NCBI GenBank assembly: GCA_947367855.1
Contig: CANBFE010000037.1
Location: 1-32,244, forward strand
Direction: 5' to 3'
From: an uncultured Lachnospiraceae bacterium
GTDB taxonomy: Bacteria; Bacillota; Clostridia; Lachnospirales; Lachnospiraceae
Length of the DNA stretch: 32,244 bases
Position 1 is the first letter of the stretch. The number at the start of each line of letters is the position of its first letter. The position numbers were made by a program, and so were the translations under genes. The notes beneath the pieces are model-generated. The model was not told where the DNA came from and did not search any database. It saw only the letters and a list, made by a program, of their open reading frames with translations. This document shows positions 25,842-32,244 of this stretch, piece after piece.

Positions 25842-26192
25842 CTATTCCTCCACCTCTTCTTCCACTACAGATTTGAAACTAGAAACCATCGATTTTCTGT
25901 ATGTGCTCTTACAGTTTCTGCATGTGTATCGATAAGTATCATAGTTTTTTCCACCTTCTCCCAAATAAGACCCCTCATACACTCCGCTTCCCGTAGGCGT
26001 ATGCCCTTCATTTGGCTTATTATGATGTTCCCTGTACATAGCGCCACAGCTACAGAGATGAGTGTGAACCTCGGTCACACTGTGGGAATCGTTATTTATC
26101 CATCCATATTCCATATTCGTTGTCACCGCATAATTATGAACATGCGCTGCCGCCACCTTCATAGGAAAAGCCAACGGCATCAATGCCAACAC
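25842..26192 (-). CDS. Small secreted Cys/His-rich protein, unrecognised, uncertain start
   Basis: I do not recognise this 116-residue protein. From the first usable codon, a GTG at 26192, it begins with a short hydrophobic stretch ending VAAAHVH, like the end of a signal peptide. The mature part is His- and Cys-rich: Cys47 and Cys49 in HLCSCG, Cys91 and Cys94 in TCRNC, which could form one metal site. It ends in an acidic tail (VVEEEVEE). The GTG has no ribosome site. A good AAAGGAG lies at 26224-26230 with no ATG, GTG or TTG in this frame between it and the GTG, while the frame there would encode a fine signal peptide (RNLSFALVLALMPLAF). It is cotranscribed with the FtsX-ABC genes from the promoter at 26251-26279. 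Confidence 0.65.
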   Translation of the reverse strand: MLALMPLAFPMKVAAAHVHNYAVTTNMEYGWINNDSHSVTEVHTHLCSCGAMYREHHNKPNEGHTPTGSGVYEGSYLGEGGKNYDTYRYTCRNCKSTYRKSMVSSFKSVVEEEVEE

Positions 26193-26250
26193 AAGGGCAA
26201 AAGATAAATTTCTTACAACATTTCTCCTTTTATTGAATAGTTACAAATAT

Positions 26251-26279
26251 ATTATATCACTGTAGTATTTATTTGTCAA
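26251..26279 (-). promoter_or_regulatory. Perfect sigma-A promoter of the FtsX-ABC operon
   Basis: TTGACA (26274-26279) and TATAAT (26251-26256) with a 17-base spacer on the minus strand. It lies only about 21 bases before the AAAGGAG at 26224-26230, so the leader is short and translation is expected to begin right after that site. Confidence 0.9.
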
Positions 26280-26307
26280 CCACGAAATTTTGCTGCCCAG
26301 GTTAAAT

Positions 26308-26734
26308 TTATAAATTGTTATACATCGCAGCACCATCTCTAGTGCCGCTTAAAATATAAGGATATGCTCTATTTATAAAAGATTTCCCTTTTGATTCCAG
26401 TGCCCTACTTATACTGTCCATATCCAACATAGGCAGCATCTTTTCTATCTTGTTTTCATAATCCAGAAACAGTTCATACCAGATTCGTTTCATGCTTAAC
26501 TTATAGTTTTCTTTTGCCAACCCTAAAATAACTAGGTCTGTCTTCTTCCTTTATCCCGTCCGCTTTCTTCAGAACCTTTTGTACTATCCCGATGCTCCTG
26601 AGTTTCTTCCACAACTCTTCATGTGTTTCCTCCTCGCCTGCAATCTGCACGATAACCTGTCCCCTGTCACGAAAAAAGGAATTCCCCAAAGTACCGGGAA
26701 TACTTTTGGGAATTCCCCTGAAATTTCCACTCAC
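26308..26734 (-). pseudogene. Frameshifted, 5'-truncated gene remnant, family not recognised
   Basis: Two overlapping frames cover this stretch: one from 26734 to a stop at 26501, ending YFRVGKRKL, and one from 26520 to a stop at 26308, starting AKENYKLSMKRIWYELFLDY. Removing one A from either AAAA run at 26507-26515 joins them smoothly as GKR-NYKLSMKRIW, so a single-base insertion probably broke one gene. The front is also missing: the first 20 or so codons of the upstream frame are only the translation of a terminator hairpin (26672-26718), and plausible protein sequence starts near RDRGQVIVQIAGEEE. About 120 residues remain. It may be the C-terminal end of a larger cell-surface or sugar-related enzyme, but I cannot name it. 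Confidence 0.6.
26672..26718 (-). terminator. Strong terminator after the hexapeptide acyltransferase gene
   Basis: A 16-bp stem with one mismatch (26678-26693 with 26701-26716, containing GGAATTCC at both ends) and a 7-base loop is followed on the minus strand by TTTTTT (26672-26677). It begins 13 bases after the acyltransferase stop, so it ends that transcript before the gene remnant. Confidence 0.9.
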
Positions 26735-27360
26735 TCCTGTGCCGGTTCATCCGGTCCGCTCTGATCGTCAAAAGAGGAACCTTTCACCTTTTTGATAAAC
26801 CGGGCCGGTACGCCCCCCCAGATTTCCCCGGCGGGAATATCGTGGGTCACTACCGCTCCCGCCGCGACGATGGCATTGTCCCCCACCGTGACGTCGCCTA
26901 TGATAATGGCGCCTGTGCAGACCCGCACATGATTCCCGATCACCGGCTGTCTGTCCTGCTCGAATCCGATGGTAACCTGCTGGTTGATCCAACACTTTTC
27001 GCCCACGGATTTGGCGGCTATGATGGTGGAAAAACCATGCTGAATGTACAGCCCGGGCCCTACATATCCACAGCCGATGGAAAGGGTCTTCATGGAGGGA
27101 AACACATACCTGAAGAAAATCCTGCCCATACCGCCGCTTTGCTTCAGCCGCATCTGCACCACATTCCGAAAGGCCTCCGTCTCCAGCAGCAGGGTGCTGT
27201 ACAGCACAAATTCATTTTTGATTTCCATGTGCTTGATTTCTTTCCAAAAGCACATATCCTGGTAAATGATGTCCCTGTTCTTCGACGTTTTCCATATAAT
27301 GTACGCCGGGATCGTCCTGAATGCCTTTAACACAAACAAAATCTTATGGGATGTGGTCAT
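26731..27360 (-). CDS. Serine acetyltransferase-like hexapeptide O-acyltransferase
   Basis: A 209-residue protein. The N-terminal half is helical and basic; the C-terminal half is a left-handed beta-helix of hexapeptide repeats: GPGLYIQHGFSTIIAAKSVGEKCWINQQVTIG, GAIIIGDVTVGDNAIVAAGAVVTHDIPAG and the closing GGVPARFIKK. This is the CysE/serine acetyltransferase-like branch, but in surface-sugar loci such proteins usually acetylate sugar hydroxyls, and no cysteine-synthesis gene lies nearby. The ATG at 27360 follows AAGGA at about 11 bases; an upstream ATG at 27414 has no ribosome site and lies inside the promoter -10 region, so it is rejected. It has its own promoter and terminator and diverges from the plus-strand operon. 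Confidence 0.82.
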   Translation of the reverse strand: MTTSHKILFVLKAFRTIPAYIIWKTSKNRDIIYQDMCFWKEIKHMEIKNEFVLYSTLLLETEAFRNVVQMRLKQSGGMGRIFFRYVFPSMKTLSIGCGYVGPGLYIQHGFSTIIAAKSVGEKCWINQQVTIGFEQDRQPVIGNHVRVCTGAIIIGDVTVGDNAIVAAGAVVTHDIPAGEIWGGVPARFIKKVKGSSFDDQSGPDEPAQE

Positions 27361-27416
27361 GCGCTTTCTGTTCCTTTCGCATTTGTATAGGCGCAGCCGC
27401 CTGTATGACTGCATTT

Positions 27417-27445
27417 ATCATAACATGGGAAAAAATGCGTGTCAA
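27417..27445 (-). promoter_or_regulatory. Sigma-A promoter for the hexapeptide acyltransferase gene
   Basis: TTGACA (27440-27445), a 17-base spacer and TATGAT (27417-27422) on the minus strand, about 57 bases before the ATG at 27360. Confidence 0.85.
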
Positions 27446-27487
27446 GCCGGGGGAAAGGCAAAGCGGACAGTAAAGCCGGTCATGCTA

Positions 27488-27516
27488 TTGACAATTTGAT
27501 ATTTTGGGCATATTAT
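27488..27516 (+). promoter_or_regulatory. Sigma-A promoter for the plus-strand glycan operon
   Basis: TTGACA (27488-27493), a 17-base spacer and TATTAT (27511-27516). It lies 59 bases before the LpxD-like gene. The -35 box is 43 bases from that of the divergent promoter, so one regulator bound between them could affect both. Confidence 0.85.
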
Positions 27517-27575
27517 GAAAAATAAGAAAAAAGGTACCGCAGACAGGGCGGAATTTACGCGGAAGGACTTACACT

Positions 27576-28475
27576 ATGATAACGAATGAATCAAAGGAAT
27601 TCTTTTGTATAGACGCGTCAAAATATGATGAGACAAAGCAATTTCAGGTGGTTCGCCCGGCCAGTCTTTCAAATCCGAAAAACAATGCCGTATTATTTGT
27701 CACAGAGGGATTTCTGAAATACTGGGAAGCCGCGCTGACCGTGGAGGAATGCATTGTCATCTGGCCGGAAAATCACCCCGTTCCGGAAGAACTTTCAAAA
27801 AAGCATGCTGTGATTCTTTCAAAAGAACCCCGTTACGGGTTTGCAAAATTTTTTCATGAAAATCATGTGACTTACAATGCCATGCCGAAGCCTTATCAGT
27901 TGATAAACGGCGCCATGATTTGCGAGGGGGCTGAGATTGGGGAGGAAACAGTCATCTTTCCGGGCGCCTATGTGGACAGCGACGCGCGGATCGGGAAAAA
28001 CTGCTATATCGCATCCGGCGTTCGAATTATCGGCAGTGTGCAGATTGGCGATGACTGCATCATCCGCGAGAATACGGTGATTGGTTCCGACGGTCTGACA
28101 ACCCGCAGAAATGAGGAGGGAAAGATCATTACCATTCCCCAGTTCGGAGGCGTTGTCATAGAGAACGATGTGCAGATCGGCGCAAACAGCGTTGTCTGCA
28201 AGGGGGCCATAGACAATACCATTATTAAAAGCGGAAGCCGCATTGATAACTGCTGCTTTATTTCCCATAATGTTCAGATTGGGCAGAATACGCTTATTGT
28301 CGGAGAGGTCCTGATGATGGGAAGCTCTTCCACGGGAGAAAGAGCCTATCTCTCCGGAAATGTTGTGGTCCGGGACGGTGTATCCGTCGGAAATGATGCG
28401 TTTGTGGGCATGGGGTCCGTTGTGACGAAGAATGTGCCTGCCGGTGTTACGGTAAAAGGCAGTCCGGCCAGATGA
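27576..28475 (+). CDS. LpxD-like N-acyltransferase (left-handed beta-helix)
   Basis: A 299-residue protein. Residues 1 to about 105 form an N-terminal substrate-recognition-like domain, and about 110-299 form a left-handed beta-helix. The order of motifs follows LpxD closely: GSDGL near 170-174, KIITIPQFGGVVIENDVQIGANSVV, KGAIDNTIIKSGSRIDN and ISHNVQIG with the catalytic-type His231. LpxD moves an acyl chain to the 2-amino group of a UDP-glucosamine derivative for lipid A, but no other lipid A gene is here and the host looks Gram-positive. A more likely job is N-acylating an amino sugar of a surface glycan. Start: GGAAGGAC about 9 bases before the ATG. First gene of an operon with acyltransferase-3, GT2 and PIG-L genes. 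Confidence 0.85.
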   Translation: MITNESKEFFCIDASKYDETKQFQVVRPASLSNPKNNAVLFVTEGFLKYWEAALTVEECIVIWPENHPVPEELSKKHAVILSKEPRYGFAKFFHENHVTYNAMPKPYQLINGAMICEGAEIGEETVIFPGAYVDSDARIGKNCYIASGVRIIGSVQIGDDCIIRENTVIGSDGLTTRRNEEGKIITIPQFGGVVIENDVQIGANSVVCKGAIDNTIIKSGSRIDNCCFISHNVQIGQNTLIVGEVLMMGSSSTGERAYLSGNVVVRDGVSVGNDAFVGMGSVVTKNVPAGVTVKGSPAR

Positions 28476-28524
28476 CGGTCCGGTTAAAAGTCTTATCAGT
28501 ATGATTGGAAAAGGATGGCATATC

Positions 28525-29643
28525 ATGGCGTCGGGTCAAACGGAAGGAAAAAGAAATGCAAATATGGATGTCCTGAGAATGATATCCATGCTGATGGTGA
28601 CAATGCTTCATGCACTGACCAAAAGTGATCTGCTGCCTTTTATGGGAAATGAAGTCTCTGCAAATGGATGGATCGCCTGGGTGTTGGAGGTATTTTCCGT
28701 CCCTGCAGTTAATATTTTCATGTTAATCTCGGGATATTTTTTGATTTCCTCAAGCTTTAAAGCAGGACGCCTGGTGGAAATCGCTCTTCAGGCATTGTTT
28801 TACTCGGCGGGCTCTTTTACCCTATTCCTGCTTCTCGGAAAGGCGGCCCCGGTAAGCATAGGCAGCTACGATTTCTTTCAGTATTTTCTGCCCATTCACA
28901 TGGAGACATACTGGTTTATCTCTGCATATGTCATCGTGTATCTGCTGCTGCCTTTGATTGCCAGCGGCGTACATGTCATGACGGAAAAGCAGTTAGAGGG
29001 CGTTATCCTGTGGTTACTGGTTTATGAGTGTGTGATTAAGAGCTTTCTGCCGGTTCGCTTATCAATGGATACCAGGGGCTATTCCTTTCTTTGGTATTTA
29101 ACCCTCTTCCTGGTGGGAGCGCGGATCAGGCTCTATGGATTTAAAATTGTGAAAACAGCCCGGCGCGGGTGGTTCCTTTACATTGTCAGCACATTTTTGA
29201 TTCTGGCGGAAATTTTCATGATAAGTCAGATTCAGGTGCGGACAGGACGGCTAAAGGAGATGACCACGGTTTCTCTCGAGTATAATCACATTCTGGTTTT
29301 CCTTTCGGCCATAGGCATATTTGCGGCATTTCTGCATGCAAAACCTCCGGTAGAAAGCAAATCTCCGAAACAGAGGCCGGGAAGACTGGTATGCATGCTT
29401 TCCCCCTATTGCCTGGGCGTATATCTCCTGCAGGAAAATCTGATGATGCGGTATTTGTGGCAGGACTGGTTTGGACTGCGGGAAGCCATGGAACAGCCCA
29501 TTCCTGTTTTCCTGTTTCGGGTGCTTGGCGCCGTGGTTGTTATGTTTGTACTGGGCCTCTGCGTGGACATGCTCCGCTCTGTCCTGTTTCGGGTTATTGC
29601 AAATCTTGTAGTCAGAAAGGATAAAGAGAAATGCCGGACTTAA
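28525..29643 (+). CDS. Acyltransferase family 3 membrane protein
   Basis: A 372-residue polytopic membrane protein with about ten hydrophobic segments. The N-terminal signature NMDVLRMISMLMVTMLHAL carries the family Asp15-x-x-Arg18 and the likely catalytic His29. Members move acetyl or other acyl groups from the cytosol onto sugars of surface polymers. The ATG at 28525 was preferred because AAAGGA lies 9 bases upstream; the ATG at 28501 has no ribosome site. Its 3' end overlaps the GT2 gene by 13 bases, so translation is coupled. The acceptor is probably the same glycan that the neighbouring LpxD-like and PIG-L enzymes modify. Confidence 0.87.
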   Translation: MASGQTEGKRNANMDVLRMISMLMVTMLHALTKSDLLPFMGNEVSANGWIAWVLEVFSVPAVNIFMLISGYFLISSSFKAGRLVEIALQALFYSAGSFTLFLLLGKAAPVSIGSYDFFQYFLPIHMETYWFISAYVIVYLLLPLIASGVHVMTEKQLEGVILWLLVYECVIKSFLPVRLSMDTRGYSFLWYLTLFLVGARIRLYGFKIVKTARRGWFLYIVSTFLILAEIFMISQIQVRTGRLKEMTTVSLEYNHILVFLSAIGIFAAFLHAKPPVESKSPKQRPGRLVCMLSPYCLGVYLLQENLMMRYLWQDWFGLREAMEQPIPVFLFRVLGAVVVMFVLGLCVDMLRSVLFRVIANLVVRKDKEKCRT

Positions 29644-30665
29644 GCGTGATAGTACCTGTTTATAATATGGCGAAAAATGGGAATCTGGAATACTGCATCT
29701 CTTCTTTGGTGCGGCAGACTCTGCAGAGCATGGAAATCATTGCCGTGGACGATGCATCCACGGATGATTCTCTGAAGATTCTTCAGGAATTTGAGAAAAA
29801 ATATCCAGGAAGAGTTAAGGCGATTGCGTCCCCGGAAAACAGAAGACAGGGGGGCGCCAGAAATCTGGGTTTACGGGAGGCGCAGGGCCGGTATATAGGT
29901 TTTATGGATGCGGACGACTGGGTAGTCGAAGACCTTTATGAAAGAATGGTTGAACTTGCAAAGACTTCAGGGGCTGATGTTGTGGGAACGGATATGTGCA
30001 GGGTCTATGAACATACCATGATTCCCGCCCGGAGAGAAGCATGCAACTATCCAGGTCAGACGGGAATATTCGACCATGAATTAAGGAAAGCGTATCTGCT
30101 CCATCCCGGACCGCTCAGTACCAAAATTTACCAGCGGGAGATATTCTTTGACAAGGAATTTCATTTTCCCGAGCATATGTCATATGAGGACAATGCGATT
30201 TTTGTTGAACTGGGAATGCGGTTAAAGCATTTTGAGCATATACCGGAGGCGAATGTATTTTACTATCAGCATGAGGATTCAACGACCCATAGCTTCGACA
30301 TGAAAAAATGTCAGGACCGAATGGAGGCAATGCGCATTATGCTGAGGTATGCGAAGGAAAACGGCGCATTGGAAGAGTTCCGCGAGGTGCTGGAGTATCA
30401 TTTCAGCAACCTCTTTTATCGGATCACTTTGTTTTCCTACATGCAGAGTAACATAAAAAAAGAGATTGGCTTTGTAAGAAAATTAGGACAGGAAATGGTG
30501 TCCACCTTCCCTGATTTCCGCCAAAACCCATACTTCATTCAAAATCTTAACGATTATGAACTGAATTTGATTAATCTGCACTTGAAATCCACAGTCGCAT
30601 TTATGTTTACTTACAAGTTAAAACAGATATCCGGTAAGATCAGAAGAAAGAGAGCAAAACAATAA
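29631..30665 (+). CDS. Family 2 glycosyltransferase
   Basis: A 344-residue GT-A enzyme. The nucleotide-binding start LSVIVPVYNMA, the AVDDASTDDS loop (Asp40, Asp41), the metal-binding FMDADDW (Asp93-x-Asp95) and a later YEDNAIFVELGMR acidic segment are those of capsule-type GT2 proteins. The C-terminal third is helical and basic, with no clear membrane segment. It overlaps the acyltransferase-3 gene and is followed after 16 bases by the PIG-L gene. Donor sugar unknown; an amino-sugar donor would suit the neighbours. Confidence 0.9.
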   Translation: MPDLSVIVPVYNMAKNGNLEYCISSLVRQTLQSMEIIAVDDASTDDSLKILQEFEKKYPGRVKAIASPENRRQGGARNLGLREAQGRYIGFMDADDWVVEDLYERMVELAKTSGADVVGTDMCRVYEHTMIPARREACNYPGQTGIFDHELRKAYLLHPGPLSTKIYQREIFFDKEFHFPEHMSYEDNAIFVELGMRLKHFEHIPEANVFYYQHEDSTTHSFDMKKCQDRMEAMRIMLRYAKENGALEEFREVLEYHFSNLFYRITLFSYMQSNIKKEIGFVRKLGQEMVSTFPDFRQNPYFIQNLNDYELNLINLHLKSTVAFMFTYKLKQISGKIRRKRAKQ

Positions 30666-30681
30666 GGAGGAAGACGGCAGA

Positions 30682-31329
30682 ATGAAGAAGGTAATCGTTG
30701 CCATCGGCGCACATTTGGATGATATTGAGCTGGCTGCGGGAGGAACCTTGGCAAAGGCAATCCGCGACGGACACGATGTTCACATGATTGTTATGAGTCA
30801 GTCCGGCTATACTGATTATAACGGAAAGGTCATGAGAACCAATGAGGTTGCCATGGAGGAGGGAAGGAATGCGGCCCGGGTTCTGGGATGTAAGGATCTG
30901 GACATTTTGGATTTCAGCAATAAGGACATCGCCTATGATTCCAAAACGGTAGAGGCAATCGAAAAAAGGATTAACATTATTAAACCTGACATTATTTTTA
31001 CACACTGGCCTTTTGACACGCATCAGGCCCATGTGGCAGTGGGAAAGGCTACCATTTCTGCCGCAAGACGTTATAATTCCATCTATTTTTACGAACCCAT
31101 CTCTCCATCCGGAAGATCCTATGTGGGTTTCCGTCCTCAAATGTATGTAGATATTACCGATGTAATAGACATCAAAATTGCAGCCCTGGATGCCCATGTC
31201 ACCGAGAAAAATAAATACGGCGATTACTGGATCCGCGGCGTGATAGCAAGGGCTGCATTCCGCGGATATGAAATGGGTAAAATGCACGGGGAGGTATTTG
31301 AAGTACTGAGAGAGGAACTTATTCTGTAA
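30682..31329 (+). CDS. PIG-L family zinc-dependent N-deacetylase
   Basis: A 215-residue LmbE/PIG-L enzyme, a family that removes N-acetyl groups from GlcNAc-containing sugars. The usual AHPDDE is AHLDDIE here: His11 and Asp14 remain as zinc ligands with Asp13 as probable base. The third ligand is His117 in FDTHQAHVAVG. The Pro-to-Leu change and the single-residue insertion before Glu are mild departures. AAGGAGG precedes the ATG by 11 bases. It is the last gene before the terminator at 31377-31408. With the LpxD-like enzyme of the same operon it could expose and re-acylate an amine on one sugar. Confidence 0.9.
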   Translation: MKKVIVAIGAHLDDIELAAGGTLAKAIRDGHDVHMIVMSQSGYTDYNGKVMRTNEVAMEEGRNAARVLGCKDLDILDFSNKDIAYDSKTVEAIEKRINIIKPDIIFTHWPFDTHQAHVAVGKATISAARRYNSIYFYEPISPSGRSYVGFRPQMYVDITDVIDIKIAALDAHVTEKNKYGDYWIRGVIARAAFRGYEMGKMHGEVFEVLREELIL

Positions 31330-31376
31330 AAATGCTTTCCACAGCAGCGCAGGTTATGGCGGTCAGCCTTTTCACT

Positions 31377-31408
31377 GGAGAGCCTGTACGGGCTCTCCAT
31401 ATATTTTT
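31377..31408 (+). terminator. Terminator of the plus-strand glycan operon
   Basis: The 8-bp perfect stem GGAGAGCC (31377-31384) / GGCTCTCC (31391-31398) with a 6-base loop is followed by ATATA and five T (31404-31408). It lies between convergent genes; the minus side has no T-run, so it serves mainly the plus-strand operon. Confidence 0.75.
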
Positions 31409-31414
31409 ATATTG

Positions 31415-32244
31415 TTACTGTTGTCGGTTTATACCGTATTGCGAGCACTTCTCTTCAATATACTGATTCCAGTCCTGTACCAGTTCGTCGTAGGACTTAT
31501 CCCACTCTGCATTATACTCATTATCAGAGATGATATAGGCAATGGCCTCCTGTTCTCCGTACTGCTCTACCAGGTAGCCCACAAAGGAAGAGCCTGCACT
31601 ATATGAAGCATTTGGATTTTTAAGCCCATCATAATACACCCAAAGATCGTCAAGATCCTGAAAATCCGTTTTCATGTCTATTGGCCTTCCAATAAAATCA
31701 ATATATTTCGAAATCCGTTCTTTTTCTTTTCCAACAATATATTCGCCGTTATTGGTATATTCATTAAAGTAATCGTGTGCATATATACTATATTTGCGAT
31801 TAAAATAATGAGCAACCCCTTCAACCTTCCACCCGGTTTTCCAATCCTGGAAACATCCATACATCAGGGAATGGACATACTCATGCATCAGAGACTTCAC
31901 ACTGATCAGCCATATTATATGTTCGCCTCCTAAATAAATCCCACCTATTGTCGTATTATTATTGTATTCCTCCATGCGAATAAAAAGAGAATTGTTATAA
32001 CTGTCAAAACCAAATAACTCCTGATACTGCCCCATCTGACGTTCACTACTTTCAAAAAACTCCCTGACTGCTCCATAGTCTTCATGCAAATAGTTCACTG
32101 ATACCATAGGGAAGTGTTCCCAACACGGGTCCTGCCAGTCCCTGGTAACATGGAAGCATGCATACTCGCAGGCTGCCGCATAATCCAGGGTCAGGCCTCC
32201 ATACTGATACCGGATGCTGCTCAGGCTGCATTCCACTCCCTTTT
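31415..32244 (-). CDS. Zinc metallopeptidase, peptidase MA-like (5' end outside window)
   Basis: The frame is open to the right edge; the visible part is about 276 codons. From the in-frame GTG at 32236 the zinc motif LMHEYVHSL falls at His118, Glu119 and His122, and a third ligand is likely Glu139 in WKVEGVAHYF, the gluzincin pattern of peptidase MA-like proteins. The late YSAGSSFVGYLVEQYGEQEAI segment is also usual for that group. AAAAGGGA before the GTG could be a ribosome site, but no signal peptide is visible from there and the frame stays open upstream, so the real start is probably beyond the window with a secretion or lipoprotein signal. It is AT-rich and converges on the plus-strand operon. 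Confidence 0.75.
   Translation of the reverse strand, partial: KGVECSLSSIRYQYGGLTLDYAAACEYACFHVTRDWQDPCWEHFPMVSVNYLHEDYGAVREFFESSERQMGQYQELFGFDSYNNSLFIRMEEYNNNTTIGGIYLGGEHIIWLISVKSLMHEYVHSLMYGCFQDWKTGWKVEGVAHYFNRKYSIYAHDYFNEYTNNGEYIVGKEKERISKYIDFIGRPIDMKTDFQDLDDLWVYYDGLKNPNASYSAGSSFVGYLVEQYGEQEAIAYIISDNEYNAEWDKSYDELVQDWNQYIEEKCSQYGINRQQ

Noticed and set aside
26308..26520. Independent small gene of 70 codons
   Set aside because: It starts at a TTG inside the preceding frame without a clean ribosome site, and joins that frame after a one-base correction.
26731..27414. Upstream start at 27414 for the hexapeptide acyltransferase, and a cysteine-synthesis role
   Set aside because: The ATG at 27414 lies beside the -10 box without a ribosome site, and no cysteine pathway gene is nearby; a sugar acetyltransferase fits the context better.
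27576..28475. Lipid A biosynthesis locus
   Set aside because: Only an LpxD-like protein is present; other lpx genes are missing and the rest of the window looks Gram-positive.
27819..28526. A 235-codon minus-strand frame opposite the LpxD-like gene
   Set aside because: It is an antisense shadow of the hexapeptide repeats with no ribosome site or motif.

Overview
The window looks like a chromosomal stretch from an anaerobic, low-to-mid G+C Firmicute, most likely a Lachnospiraceae-type gut clostridium. This is inferred from the protein style: a phospho-sugar mutase of clostridial type, an orphan hybrid kinase, a nuclease-like protein with a Gly-Arg-Ala-Glu repeat tail, AGGAGG-type ribosome sites and textbook sigma-A promoters. 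I have no database match to prove the taxon.

Layout. (1) 1-907, minus: 3'-truncated PD-(D/E)XK-like protein with a tandem-repeat tail. (2) 1139-6295, minus: a phospho-sugar mutase followed on its upstream side by a large PAS hybrid histidine kinase. (3) 6408-21642, minus: an apparent single operon of eleven genes for an exported cell-surface polysaccharide. It starts from a perfect TTGACA-17-TATAAT promoter at 21687-21715. In transcription order: GT-C membrane glycosyltransferase, rfbB, rfbA, membrane-anchored GH25 muramidase, rfbC, Wzm permease, Wzt ATPase with a C-terminal carbohydrate-binding-type domain, a methyltransferase-kinase fusion, a double-domain GT2, an MBOAT O-acyltransferase and its SGNH-like partner. 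(4) 21829-26279, minus: a small secreted Cys/His protein plus two FtsX-type permeases and an ABC ATPase, with its own perfect promoter and its own terminator. (5) 26308-27445, minus: a frameshifted gene remnant and a serine-acetyltransferase-like hexapeptide protein. (6) 27488-31408, plus: LpxD-like acyltransferase, acyltransferase-3, GT2 and PIG-L deacetylase, bounded by a promoter and a terminator. (7) 31415-32244, minus: a 5'-truncated HExxH metallopeptidase. From about 25.8 kb rightwards the DNA is visibly more AT-rich, in keeping with an accessory segment.

How the genes work together. rfbA, rfbB and rfbC make an activated 6-deoxy-4-keto-L-sugar on the way to dTDP-L-rhamnose (rfbD is not here). 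The GT2 protein extends a glycan on the cytoplasmic side. The methyltransferase-kinase resembles WbdD-type chain terminators, and the Wzt C-terminal domain could read the capped end before Wzm/Wzt export. Outside the membrane, the GT-C enzyme, the MBOAT/SGNH pair and the GH25 enzyme could add side groups, acetylate the glycan and open peptidoglycan. The capped-end model is inference. The plus-strand operon suggests a second amino-sugar remodelling route: deacetylation by the PIG-L protein and re-acylation by the LpxD-like protein.
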